Assembly (NCBI RefSeq): GCF_001273755.1
Contig: NZ_LGYA01000001.1
Coordinates: forward strand, 1,782,362-1,846,361
Length of the DNA stretch: 64,000 bases
Origin: Peribacillus butanolivorans
GTDB lineage: Bacteria; Bacillota; Bacilli; Bacillales; DSM-1321
Reading direction: 5' to 3'
Shown: positions 18,732-27,354 of the stretch, piece after piece
How the letters are laid out: each line of letters opens with the position of its first letter
How positions within the stretch are numbered: the stretch's first letter is position 1
Made by a program: the position numbers and the translations under genes
The notes under the pieces: model-generated
Told to the model about the DNA's origin: nothing
The model's database searches: none
What the model saw: only the letters and a program-made list of their open reading frames with translations

Positions 18732-18950
18732 CTCAAAGGAAAAGGGTTTAATCAAAGTTATGTGTATTTTCCTGAAGCACATACCGACTTTATATTTACA
18801 ATTGTAGCTGAAGAATTTGGATTCATAGAGGCAGGTTTACTTATATCCACTTATTTCTTTATTATTTATAAAATTGTTACGATAGCATGGAAAAGGAGCA
18901 GTAGATTTAGGAATTTAGGGCTTAGTATCCAACCGTTTTCCCGCTATTGA
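18732..18950 (+). pseudogene. Fragment of an FtsW/RodA/SpoVE family gene
   Basis: The frame reads GFNQSYVYFPEAHTDFIFTI followed by VAEEFGFIEAGLLIS, the signature loop and following helix of SEDS glycosyltransferases (YLPEPHTDFIFxIIxEExGFIG). It is closed upstream by a stop at about 18729. Sequence further upstream (18640-18730) still resembles the preceding segment (YQLIAI) in another frame, so the gene is truncated and frameshifted. Only about 70 of about 390 codons remain. It cannot encode an active enzyme. Confidence 0.6.
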
Positions 18951-19035
18951 ACCATGAAGCCCTATGGTAGAAAGGAGAAAATATGATCAATCAGGCTTCA
19001 AGTCTACTTACTTAGAGGAGAAGCACCCTTACATC

Positions 19036-19215
19036 TTATTGAAGGCCTATTGGAGTTAGCGACTCCTGTTCATGCACAAGTATATTCAAGAGTTTATCAA
19101 GTTCTTGGCTCAAATGTAATGTTTTTGGTGAGGAGAATCCATGCTTCAAGGCTGTATTTATTAATTCTTTCCTCATTGTCTCTATTTTATTATGTAGTAG
19201 TTCCATACTTTCCAA
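19036..19215 (-). CDS. Spo0E-like aspartyl-phosphate phosphatase
   Basis: This 59-residue helical hairpin protein has the family motif HLSQELDKLLN (SQELD). Spo0E-family proteins dephosphorylate Spo0A~P and delay sporulation. The start is uncertain: TTG 19215 is seven bases after AGGGG and is chosen. A TTG at 19230 and an ATG at 19206 are also in frame, but the first precedes the ribosome binding site and the second is too far from it. It is a lone gene without an operon partner. Confidence 0.75.
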   Translation of the reverse strand: MESMELLHNKIETMRKELINTALKHGFSSPKTLHLSQELDKLLNILVHEQESLTPIGLQ

Positions 19216-19553
19216 CGAAAATCCCCTCAAAACCTTTCCTTTATTGTAGTATATTTATTATTACATAAATTAGGATGATTTTAAATATTATAGTAAGTAA
19301 ACAAATTCTGGCGGGAGCAATACAAATCTTCCTCACTATCATTCGATATATGTCGTTACTGATAACTATTTATATATAAAATTATTACTTCCATACATAA
19401 CGAGCCGTTAAAAAACATCAGGACTTTAATTTGATATAGCATAAATTTGCAATAACGAATATAATTTGTATTAGGTAAACTTTTTTTGATTTTATTTTCA
19501 TATAGTGAATATCTCCATTTTGAGAGAGTTGTAATCGTAAAACTGTATAATTT

Positions 19554-19607
19554 AGGAGAATTTAAAATTTGTTGAATTTTAAAGAGAACCTGTTTATTCT
19601 CCTTTTT
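19554..19607 (+). terminator. Orphan two-stage hairpin with T run
   Basis: Outer arms AGGAGAAT / ATTCTCCT enclose an inner TTAAAATT / AATTTTAA hairpin; TTTTT follows. No gene is seen immediately upstream on the plus strand. The gap 19216-19789 otherwise holds only a 41-codon frame at 19634-19759 without a ribosome binding site. Confidence 0.5.
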
Positions 19608-19789
19608 ACTAACTGTATTTCGTTTATTGCTAGATGGATAGGTTTAGTAGCTGGGTTTATCAAAAATTACTTAGAGATGAAACTAATAAAGTGTTAAGAA
19701 GTAACAAATGGTTTCGACAAAATAATTTTAGGATAGACAAGCTCTATTATTTACTATGAAGATGAGGGAAAATTTCATATAGTATTGGA

Positions 19790-19950
19790 ATGGGTATATT
19801 CGTTTAAAAGCGAATATTTAAAAGGGAAGCCGGTGCAAAATCCGGCACGGTCCCGCCGCTGTAATGGTGAGTCCTATGCAAGAAAGTCACTGGATAATAT
19901 CCGGGAAGACGCATGGAGATGATGAACCTAAGTCAGAAAACCTGCCCGTT
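19790..19950 (+). promoter_or_regulatory. Cobalamin (B12) riboswitch
   Basis: The conserved core is easy to read: GGGAAGCCGGTGCAAAATCC, then CGGTCCCGCCGCTGTAAT (B12-box region), GAGTCCTATGCAAGAAAGTC, ACTGG, GGGAAGACGC, and the closing GAACCTAAGTCAGAAAACCT followed by GCC. A terminator follows at 20025. Adenosylcobalamin should stop transcription of the nickel/cobalt-type ABC transporter that starts at 20119. Confidence 0.93.
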
Positions 19951-19993
19951 CTAAAAATGCTGTTAAACCTACGGGAGATAGGGAGGTGTTAGA

Positions 19994-20026
19994 GTGCTAG
20001 AAGACGAATTTGTTCTTAACCTATAA
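19994..20026 (+). CDS. Possible ten-residue leader peptide
   Basis: GGGAGGTG followed after five bases by GTG opens ten codons (MLEDEFVLNL) ending in TAA at 20024-20026. The stop codon overlaps the first base of the terminator stem. It lies between the cobalamin aptamer and the terminator. It may be chance; the ribosome binding site quality is the only positive evidence. Confidence 0.2.
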   Translation: MLEDEFVLNL

Positions 20027-20066
20027 GCATTTCTGACCGTTAAATCTGGTTGGAAATGCTTTTTTA
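20025..20066 (+). terminator. Riboswitch terminator upstream of the ABC transporter operon
   Basis: AAGCATTTC / GAAATGCTT arms with a 19-base loop are followed by TTTTT. This is the expression platform of the cobalamin riboswitch. Confidence 0.85.
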
Positions 20067-20118
20067 TATTTCGTGATTTTTCAAATAGATAAAATTCCAT
20101 AATTGAAGGTGAGAAAAC

Positions 20119-21750
20119 ATGTTTTTACAACGGTCTAGTTTATTCCATTCTTTTGTTGGACTACTAGTAATTTTCACAATTTTTGTTACTGGTTGCAGCG
20201 ACACAACAATAGATCAAGAAAATACATCAGATAAAGATAAACAAAAAGTTGTTACTTTTTCATGGCCTGGGGATATAGGAGACTTAAATCCACACACATA
20301 TTTTCCGAATGAGTTTTTTTCCCAGGCTATGGTATATGAATCCCTTGTTTATTACGGTGAAGGCGGAGAAATTCAGCCTTGGCTTGCAGAGAGCTGGGAT
20401 ATATCGAAAGATGGAAAAGAATATGTATTCCATCTGAGGAAAGATGTTAAATTTTCCGATGGTTCCCTCTTTAATGCTGCAATCGTTAAGAAAAACTTTG
20501 ATACCATTTTAGATAATCGCAAACAACATGAATGGGTGGAATTAATTAACCAAATCAAAAGTACTGAAATAATAGATGAATATACATTTAAACTTATTTT
20601 GAACAACGCGTATTATCCAACTCTTCAAGAACTAACTTACATCAGACCGTTGAGATTTGTAGGAGAAGCTGCTTTCCCTGACAGTCAAAACACATTTAAG
20701 GACGGACTCAAGTCTCCGATTGGCACAGGACCGTGGGTATTGAGCGAATATAAGAAAAATGAGTTTGCAGTTTTTAAAAGGAATGAACAGTATTGGGGTA
20801 CTAAACCTAAAGTAGATAAGGTGGTTGTTAAAGTCATTACTGACGGTGAGTCAAGAGTATTAGCTTTTGAGAAAAAAGAACTCGACTTTATTTTTGGAAA
20901 AGGGGTCATAAGCCAAGATTCATTCCAATTTTTGAAGAATTCAGGGCAATATGAAACCAAATTGTCAGAACCTACAGCTACAAGAACGCTGCTTCTTAAC
21001 TCAAATAGAGAAGCGACTAAAGATCTTAAAGTTCGGTTAGCTCTCCAACATGCTTTTAATAAACAGGCTGTTATTGATAAGATCTTTTATGGTATGGAAA
21101 AAAAGGCTGATACTTTGTTTCCACCTACTTTGCCATACACGAAAATTAATATAAAGCCATATGAATATGATGCAGAAAAAGCAACACAGTTATTGGATGA
21201 AGCTGGATGGAAACAAGTGAAGGGGAAACCATTTAGAGAAAAAGACGGAAAAGAATTGCAATTGGAATTACTGTTTAATAGTACAGACAACATCCAAAAG
21301 TCAATCGCAGAATTTACCCAAGGTGATTTTAGAAAGCTGGGAATAGATGTTAAGTTGACTAGTCAAGAAACTAATACTTTTTGGACAACGGCATTTCAAG
21401 GTGAATTTGATTTATTATTTACATCTACTTGGGCTGTACCGTTTGATCCACATTCCTTTTTAGCTTCTATGACGACAAAATCGGAAAATGGTGGTCCAGA
21501 TTATAACGCTCAATTAGGGCTGCCAATAAAAAAAGAAATAGACCAGAAAATTAAGAAAGTATTATTAACTACAGACGAAGAAGAGAGAAAAATACTATAT
21601 TCAGAAATATTAACGACATTGCACGAACAAGCAATATATTTACCGATATCTTATCAGTCTAATATAGCAGTGTATCAAAAAAACATTAGTGGAGTAGATT
21701 TTTTACCTCAAGAAGCTGAGGTCCCTTTAACTTCAATTGACGTTAATTGA
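20119..21750 (+). CDS. nikA: Nickel/cobalt-type ABC transporter substrate-binding lipoprotein
   Basis: This 543-residue SBP family 5 protein has a lipoprotein signal peptide (lipobox VTGC, Cys about 26). It follows E. coli NikA closely: GDLNPHTYFPN, QAMVYESLVYY, WLAESWDISKDGKEYVFHLR, DNRKQHEWVELINQI, SPIGTGPWVL and TSTWAVPFDPHSFLASM. In the loop where E. coli NikA has nickel-coordinating His416 (SMRVPSHADF), this protein reads SMTTKSENGGPDY with no His, so the ligand may differ. Control by a B12 riboswitch points to cobalt rather than nickel. First gene of a five-gene importer operon; the start follows a GAAGGTGAG ribosome binding site. Confidence 0.85.
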   Translation: MFLQRSSLFHSFVGLLVIFTIFVTGCSDTTIDQENTSDKDKQKVVTFSWPGDIGDLNPHTYFPNEFFSQAMVYESLVYYGEGGEIQPWLAESWDISKDGKEYVFHLRKDVKFSDGSLFNAAIVKKNFDTILDNRKQHEWVELINQIKSTEIIDEYTFKLILNNAYYPTLQELTYIRPLRFVGEAAFPDSQNTFKDGLKSPIGTGPWVLSEYKKNEFAVFKRNEQYWGTKPKVDKVVVKVITDGESRVLAFEKKELDFIFGKGVISQDSFQFLKNSGQYETKLSEPTATRTLLLNSNREATKDLKVRLALQHAFNKQAVIDKIFYGMEKKADTLFPPTLPYTKINIKPYEYDAEKATQLLDEAGWKQVKGKPFREKDGKELQLELLFNSTDNIQKSIAEFTQGDFRKLGIDVKLTSQETNTFWTTAFQGEFDLLFTSTWAVPFDPHSFLASMTTKSENGGPDYNAQLGLPIKKEIDQKIKKVLLTTDEEERKILYSEILTTLHEQAIYLPISYQSNIAVYQKNISGVDFLPQEAEVPLTSIDVN

Positions 21751-21786
21751 AGTGGGGATACTTAAAAACAACTTAAGGAGTGCTAC

Positions 21787-22725
21787 ATGAGTTGGTTTAT
21801 TTTTAAACGTCTCACAAGTTTAATTCCAATTTTATTAGGAATTTCTCTCATCACTTTTATCTTGCTTCACTTAATTCCTGGAGATCCGGCAGTAGCTTAC
21901 TTAAGGGCGTCACATATTCCTCCTACGGATGAGACAGTGGCAGCCCTTCGAGTTGAGCTTGGATTAAACAAGCCTTTATATGTCCAGTATTTTGAGTGGC
22001 TGGGAAAAGTGTTGCAATTGGATTTAGGGATGTCTTATGTGTCCAATAACTCTGTATGGGAAGAAATTGTGGTACATTTCTTCCCAACAGTTCAATTAAC
22101 ATTTGCTTCGCTTATCTTTATTGTTGTTATTAGTTTACCCTTAGGAATGATTTCTGCTATTTACAAGGGGAAATTTGTTGATCAGTTTAGCAGAATACTA
22201 GCCTTTGTAAGTGTCTCTATGCCAACCTTTTGGCTTGGCTTTCTCTTGATCTATTTTTTATCAGTAAAGTTAGATTTATTTCCTGTATTGGGAAGGGGGA
22301 CTTTGGCTCATCTAGTGCTTCCTTCCTTGACATTGGCTTTTGCGTATATAGGTACGTATATGCGATTGCTTCGGGCTAGTATGCTGGGAAATTTGAATGA
22401 GCCATTTGTTGTTTATGCTAGAGCGAGAGGGTTGCGCCAAAGACTAATCGTTATCAGGCATGTCTTAAAAAAGTCCTTACTACCTGTGATAACTGGACTT
22501 GGCATGAGCTTCGGTAACATGCTAAGCGGAGCGGTTATTGTTGAAACAATTTTTGCTTGGCCAGGCATGGGACAGTTATTTGTCACATCTATATTAAATC
22601 AAGATTATCCGATGATTCAGGGGTGTGTATTATTTATGGGTGTGATCTTTGTGGTCTGTAATCTTCTTGTAGATCTTACATATTCTTTCCTGGATCCTCG
22701 TATACGCTGGGAGGGAGAGAAATAA
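21787..22725 (+). CDS. nikB: ABC transporter permease NikB
   Basis: This 312-residue DppB-type permease has six predicted membrane segments and the EAA-loop region ARARGLRQRLIVIRHVLKKS. The N-terminus MSWFIFKRLTSLIPILLGIS and HLIPGDPA are typical. ATG 21787 follows AAGGAGTGC. It lies 36 bases after nikA, and nikC begins two bases after its stop. With NikC it forms the membrane channel for the metal or metallophore bound by the lipoprotein. Confidence 0.88.
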   Translation: MSWFIFKRLTSLIPILLGISLITFILLHLIPGDPAVAYLRASHIPPTDETVAALRVELGLNKPLYVQYFEWLGKVLQLDLGMSYVSNNSVWEEIVVHFFPTVQLTFASLIFIVVISLPLGMISAIYKGKFVDQFSRILAFVSVSMPTFWLGFLLIYFLSVKLDLFPVLGRGTLAHLVLPSLTLAFAYIGTYMRLLRASMLGNLNEPFVVYARARGLRQRLIVIRHVLKKSLLPVITGLGMSFGNMLSGAVIVETIFAWPGMGQLFVTSILNQDYPMIQGCVLFMGVIFVVCNLLVDLTYSFLDPRIRWEGEK

Positions 22726-22727
22726 GA

Positions 22728-23558
22728 GTGGTGCAAAACGTGAAACGAAAGCTGATGAAACATAAGCTCATGATGATCAGCATCATGATTATTTCCTTCC
22801 TGACAGTATTGGCTCTTTTTGCTCCTTTTTTGGCTCCTAATGATCCGAACTTGATTGATATCGTTCAGAAGCTGCAAGGGCCCTCCTCTCAGTTTCCATT
22901 GGGGACTGATCATTTAGGGAGATGTATTTTGTCCCGATTAATCTATGGAACACGAACCTCGTTGGGAATAGCTTTCCTTGTCATGGGATTAATGATGATT
23001 ATTAGTATCCCACTTGGTATTTATGCAGGCTTTATAGGGGGGAAGGTTGATTATCTCTTCATGAGAATGTGTGACATACTCATGGCATTCCCAAGCTTTC
23101 TTCTGTCCCTTGCTTTAGTCGGAATTTTAGGACCGAGTCTTGGCAATCTGATTTTGGCGATGGTGCTTGTCCAATGGGTTTTTTATGCACGCGTCATTCG
23201 AGGTATGGTACTTAGTGTAAAGGAGCAAAACTTTGTCTTAGCAGCCAAAATATGCGGGACACCAAGGAGTATCATTATCATCAAACATATCTTACCTGCC
23301 ATCATCTCTCAAGTTGTTGTATTAATCTTTATGGACATCGGAGGAGTTATTTTGGCAATTTCTGGTCTCTCTTTTCTAGGTCTTGGCATACAGCCTCCAG
23401 ATGCAGAGTGGGGAATGATGATCAATGATAGTAAGCCATTTTTTAGAGAAACCCCTTCATTGATGCTGTACCCAGGGATGATGATCTTCATCGTTGTGAT
23501 TGCTTTTAACTTGTTTGGCGAAGCTTTGAGGGATGCTCTAGACCTAAAAAAGGAATAG
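22728..23558 (+). CDS. nikC: ABC transporter permease NikC
   Basis: This 276-residue DppC-type permease has an N-terminal TM, the motif PLGTDHLGRCILSRLIYGTR and the EAA-loop AAKICGTPRSIIIIKHILPA. GTG starts are used; GTG 22728 lies about nine bases after GGGAGGGAGAG, and a second GTG follows directly. It is the partner of NikB. The compact spacing shows co-transcription with the rest of the operon. Confidence 0.87.
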   Translation: MVQNVKRKLMKHKLMMISIMIISFLTVLALFAPFLAPNDPNLIDIVQKLQGPSSQFPLGTDHLGRCILSRLIYGTRTSLGIAFLVMGLMMIISIPLGIYAGFIGGKVDYLFMRMCDILMAFPSFLLSLALVGILGPSLGNLILAMVLVQWVFYARVIRGMVLSVKEQNFVLAAKICGTPRSIIIIKHILPAIISQVVVLIFMDIGGVILAISGLSFLGLGIQPPDAEWGMMINDSKPFFRETPSLMLYPGMMIFIVVIAFNLFGEALRDALDLKKE

Positions 23559-23573
23559 AAGGGAGGATGGAAG

Positions 23574-24545
23574 ATGGGACAAGACCCCATTCTAACTGTA
23601 GACAATTTGAATGTTATTGTAACGACACCGTATGGAGTGACTCAAACTGTCCATGATGTCAGTTTTAAGCTGGAGGCTGGGAAAGTGTTGGGCCTTGTCG
23701 GAGAAAGTGGATCAGGGAAAACGATGACATGCATGTCTTTGTTAAAGCTTTTACCTGAAAAGGCAAAGGTGGTACAAGGGAGTATCAAGTTTAAAAATAT
23801 TGATCTTTTAAATGTTTCCACAGAAGACTTAAGGAAAGTACGGGGTAGTGAGATCGCTATGATTATGCAAAACCCTATGATCGCTTTTAATCCTGTGAGG
23901 ACGATAGGGCGGCATTTTATTGAAACACTTAGAACTCATTTGCCCATAACGAAGCGGCAAGCGCGGAAAATGGCTGTGGAGTATTTAGAAAAAACGGACC
24001 TGCCTAATCCAGAGAATGTCTTGAAGCAATATCCGTTTCAGCTAAGCGGCGGGATGCTGCAACGGGTTATGATTGCGATTACCATGTCATTAAGTCCATC
24101 TATCATCATTGCTGATGAGCCGACGACTGCACTTGATTCGACAAACCAACTCCAGGTTTTGAAACAGTTGGATAAGTTAAGGGAAGAATACAATACATGC
24201 ATTTTATTAGTATCACATGATCTAGGGGTGATTGCTCAGTTAGCTGACGAAGTAGCTGTGATGTATGGCGGCTATATCGTTGAGAAAGCACCAGTGTTGA
24301 AGTTGCTAAATCACCCAATGCACCCGTATACCAAAGTCTTGTTGGAATCCAGACTTGGATTAACAAGAAGAAAGATAAAGGTTGAAAAACGTGAAAGCGT
24401 TTCGCGCCCCAATTTAATAAATAGTGAAAAAACATGCCCTTTTTTAGAACGATGTGAGGACGCAGATTATACATGTTCAAGTTATAATCTTGAATTTAAA
24501 GAGTATGAAAAAGACCATCTAGTACGATGTGTAAAATCAAGATAA
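23574..24545 (+). CDS. nikD: ABC transporter ATP-binding protein NikD
   Basis: This 323-residue ATPase has Walker A GESGSGKT, signature LSGGMLQR, Walker B IIIADEPTTALD and the H-loop LVSHD. The C-terminal oligopeptide/nickel-type extension is present (CPFLERCEDADYTC), with the cysteine pattern common in this subfamily. Start ATG 23574 follows GGGAGGATGG. It pairs with NikE as a heterodimeric motor. Confidence 0.88.
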   Translation: MGQDPILTVDNLNVIVTTPYGVTQTVHDVSFKLEAGKVLGLVGESGSGKTMTCMSLLKLLPEKAKVVQGSIKFKNIDLLNVSTEDLRKVRGSEIAMIMQNPMIAFNPVRTIGRHFIETLRTHLPITKRQARKMAVEYLEKTDLPNPENVLKQYPFQLSGGMLQRVMIAITMSLSPSIIIADEPTTALDSTNQLQVLKQLDKLREEYNTCILLVSHDLGVIAQLADEVAVMYGGYIVEKAPVLKLLNHPMHPYTKVLLESRLGLTRRKIKVEKRESVSRPNLINSEKTCPFLERCEDADYTCSSYNLEFKEYEKDHLVRCVKSR

Positions 24546-24564
24546 AGAGTTAGGTGGATGAAGA

Positions 24565-25359
24565 GTGAGCTTGCTTGAATTGAAAGGAATAAAGAAAACA
24601 TACTTGTTGGGGAACCCTGTTTTTGGGAAGCGTAAATCTGTTGAAGCCATTAAGAGCATCTCTCTAACTATGGAAGAAGGAGTATGTTTAGGCCTCGTTG
24701 GAGAAAGTGGATCTGGAAAGAGTACCCTGGGCAAAATTATTCTGGGACTGGAAAAGCCGGATCAGGGAGAGGTATGGTTTCAGGGGAAGAGCCTTTATTG
24801 TTTAAAAGCAAAAGAATTAAAGGAGTTACGGCGAAATCTGCAAGTTGTCTTTCAAGATTGTTATAGCGCTGTTAACCCAAGACTAACGGTAGGGGAGATC
24901 ATTGCTGAGCCGTTAAGAAATTACGAAAGGCTCACGTCTGTTCAAGAGAAAAAGAAAGTACAGGAGCTTTTGGAGATCGTTGGGTTATGCCCGGAAGATA
25001 TTCGAAAATACCCATATCAGTTCAGTGGAGGACAGCTACAAAGAATCAATATCGCAAGAGCGATTGCCTTAAAGCCAAAGTTAATTGTTCTCGATGAGGC
25101 TGTAAGTGCTTTAGATGTTCTTGTTCAAGTACAAATATTAAATCTTTTGGCACAATTAAAAGAAGAGTTTCAACTTTCATATCTCTTTATTTCCCATGAT
25201 TTACAGGCAGTCAATTACATCGCAGACCGTCTAGCGGTAATGTACAATGGTGAGGTTGTTGAATGGTTAGATGATTTGGAACAACTAGAACGATTAAAAC
25301 ATCCTGTTTCTAAAAAGTTATTGTCTTCTGTACTGCCTCTATATCCGGGAATATTGTGA
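24565..25359 (+). CDS. nikE: ABC transporter ATP-binding protein NikE
   Basis: This 264-residue ATPase has Walker A GESGSGKST, signature FSGGQLQR, Walker B LIVLDEAVSALD and H-loop FISHD. The GTG start at 24565 follows GGTGG. Its stop codon overlaps the start of a small membrane protein gene by one base (TGATG), so the two are translationally linked. It is the second motor subunit of the importer. Confidence 0.88.
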   Translation: MSLLELKGIKKTYLLGNPVFGKRKSVEAIKSISLTMEEGVCLGLVGESGSGKSTLGKIILGLEKPDQGEVWFQGKSLYCLKAKELKELRRNLQVVFQDCYSAVNPRLTVGEIIAEPLRNYERLTSVQEKKKVQELLEIVGLCPEDIRKYPYQFSGGQLQRINIARAIALKPKLIVLDEAVSALDVLVQVQILNLLAQLKEEFQLSYLFISHDLQAVNYIADRLAVMYNGEVVEWLDDLEQLERLKHPVSKKLLSSVLPLYPGIL

Positions 25360-25544
25360 TGCGGGAAATTAGGTTAGTAACGGAATATCTTAAAAATCAA
25401 GTGTTTAAGCTCCGGCGTAAAGCCATTCCATCTCTTATACTGGTATTTCTATATGGGATTCCGTTCTCCGTTGTTTTTATCTATAATGTAAGTGCCGATT
25501 TATTCTTTAATGGGGTCAAAAGTGAAAAACGCGATAGCGTATAA
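25359..25544 (+). CDS. Small single-pass membrane protein, last gene of the nik-type operon
   Basis: This 61-residue protein has a basic N-terminal helix (MREIRLVTEYLKNQVFKLRR) and one hydrophobic segment (about 26-44). It is translationally coupled to nikE. I do not recognise the family; it could be an accessory subunit of the transporter or the truncated start of a former membrane protein gene. The operon terminator follows about 85 bases later. Confidence 0.55.
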   Translation: MREIRLVTEYLKNQVFKLRRKAIPSLILVFLYGIPFSVVFIYNVSADLFFNGVKSEKRDSV

Positions 25545-25629
25545 TATCTGTGTTTTGTCGTCAGAATCTATCACCATCAAGTTAAAATTTTATGAAGATT
25601 TTAAACCAGTACCTTATTCGAATAAAACA

Positions 25630-25668
25630 AAGCCACCTATCATTAGAAGGTGGCTTGAATTTTTTTAG
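25630..25668 (+). terminator. Rho-independent terminator of the metal importer operon
   Basis: AAGCCACCT / AAGGTGGCTT arms are followed by GAATTTTTTT. The next 320 bases, up to the reverse gene at 25987, show no gene. Confidence 0.88.
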
Positions 25669-25986
25669 AGTTTTCTCCAAGAATAGGAAACCACTATTAA
25701 CATTCTTTATTCAAAAACAACAGCTTATTCGGTTTGGTATAACGGTACTTCATTAAAAACGTTCAGCAATATACTGTTTAGCTTTTTTCAGTCTTTATAA
25801 AAGGGGTCTCGGCAGTTTTTTGCGGAAAACATGCGCTAATCAAATTCTAGAATAAAAAAGTGACATTTATTATACTTTATGACCATTTTTTATGAAACAA
25901 AACTATTTTTCTTTTATTTTTCATCTGCTCAAATATGAACGGTTTTATTGAGATATTTCTAACTATATGTGCAGAACTAAACGTAA

Positions 25987-27354
25987 TTATTCCTCAAAAA
26001 CCTTTTTGCCTAAAACAAACCAGACATTATTGACGCCTTGTCCATTTATATCACCGGCCTGCTTATCTTTCACAAAGTAATAAAGTGGATGCCCTTTATA
26101 AGTTGTTTGCTTTTGCCCGTCATCTCTTATGATAGTATTAAACTCTTTTTTGTTGAAACCTTTAGCGGAGATAATGTTATCTGCATGGAAAGGTGGCCAA
26201 ATTTCACTACATTGACCTTTGCAATTACTGACGCTAGAATCATCTTTTGTGAAATAATAAAGGGTCATTCCTTCTTGGTCTGCTAAATATGTCCCTACTT
26301 TGTCTGATCTTAGCCTTTTAAGCTTGTACTTTTTTGACTCATCCTGAATTATATCCGTGATGGAGAAGGTCTTAACATTCACACGTGCAATAGAGAGATC
26401 CCGATTTAATACATAAGCCCGGTCCCCGTCGTGGCTAAAGACAATTGCTTGTCTTGGTTCATTGAAACCGTCAATTGTTTTAACTACCCGGTGATCAGCG
26501 ACATTGATTACGTCAATCGTATTGTCAGCTTTATTGCTTGCATAAAGGAGCTTGTTATCAGGCGAAAGAGAAGCACCATATGGTTCACTACCCACTTTGA
26601 TTTCACTCTTTATATTGCCGTCAAGTGTATCAACTGCGGAAATGCTGTTACGTCCGCTGTTCGCGGCATACAATGTACCTCCATCAGCAGTGATCGAAAT
26701 TCCGCGAATCATAGAGAAACCTGATATTTCACGAATGATTTTCTGTGTTGCGGCATCAACGATGGATACTTTATCTCCTTGAAAGTTCGTGACAAAGATG
26801 TATTTTCCATCTGGAGAGACTTTTATGCCTTGTCTTGGTTGGGCGAAACCGGTAATGACGGCCATCGGTTTTCGTTTTTCCAAATCCACGACAGTGACAG
26901 AATTGTGTGCTTGATTGTTCACATACAATATCTTTCCATCAGGGCTGACAGCAGTCCCGAATGCACCTGGACCAACGACGACTTCATCTTTCAAGGTGAA
27001 GTTTTTTGTGCTGTAAAAACGAAGCGTACCGAGCGTGCTGTCTGAGACGACAAACTCGGAGCCGCCATCAATAAACACGATGTTTCTCGGAGAACCAAAG
27101 CCGTCGATCTTTTTGCGCAGCTTGCCTTTTGTAAGATCATAGACTAGGACGGATTGTTCACGGCTATCTGAGACAACTGCTATTTGCTCATCTGGACTTA
27201 CGGCAAGGGAATTGTTGGTGATGTGGGTGTCAAAGCCTGTCTCTGACACTGGAATTTTACTTTTAGTAGAAGAAGCACCAATTACATTTGGTAGAATAAC
27301 CACAGAAAGTAAGGCTATAATCCATACACTTATAAACTTCATTTTTTTCAACAT
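25987..27354 (-). CDS. Secreted YVTN beta-propeller protein with C-terminal PF03640 repeat domain
   Basis: This 455-residue exported protein has a signal peptide (about 1-27, VILPNVIGASS). Next comes a seven-bladed YVTN-type propeller (about 45-345), seen as repeating ...VSPDGKILYVNNQAHNSVTVV... blades such as SPDGKYIFVTNFQGDKVSIV. A C-terminal domain (about 350-455) contains YYFTKDD...CKGQCSEIWPPF and GHPLYYFVKDKQAGDINGQG, the PF03640 secreted repeat with a Cys pair. Propellers of this type are often extracellular; no substrate is known. It is a single gene, divergent from the phoD region. ATG 27354 follows GGGGTGAAG. Confidence 0.8.
   Translation of the reverse strand: MLKKMKFISVWIIALLSVVILPNVIGASSTKSKIPVSETGFDTHITNNSLAVSPDEQIAVVSDSREQSVLVYDLTKGKLRKKIDGFGSPRNIVFIDGGSEFVVSDSTLGTLRFYSTKNFTLKDEVVVGPGAFGTAVSPDGKILYVNNQAHNSVTVVDLEKRKPMAVITGFAQPRQGIKVSPDGKYIFVTNFQGDKVSIVDAATQKIIREISGFSMIRGISITADGGTLYAANSGRNSISAVDTLDGNIKSEIKVGSEPYGASLSPDNKLLYASNKADNTIDVINVADHRVVKTIDGFNEPRQAIVFSHDGDRAYVLNRDLSIARVNVKTFSITDIIQDESKKYKLKRLRSDKVGTYLADQEGMTLYYFTKDDSSVSNCKGQCSEIWPPFHADNIISAKGFNKKEFNTIIRDDGQKQTTYKGHPLYYFVKDKQAGDINGQGVNNVWFVLGKKVFEE

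Noticed and set aside
19634-19759. 41-codon open frame (MDRFSSWVYQKLLRDETNKV...)
   Set aside because: No ribosome binding site and no recognised family.
25669-25986. Minus-strand patch ending KKAKQYIAERF that looks like a protein C-terminus
   Set aside because: A stop lies 14 codons upstream in the same frame and no family was recognised.
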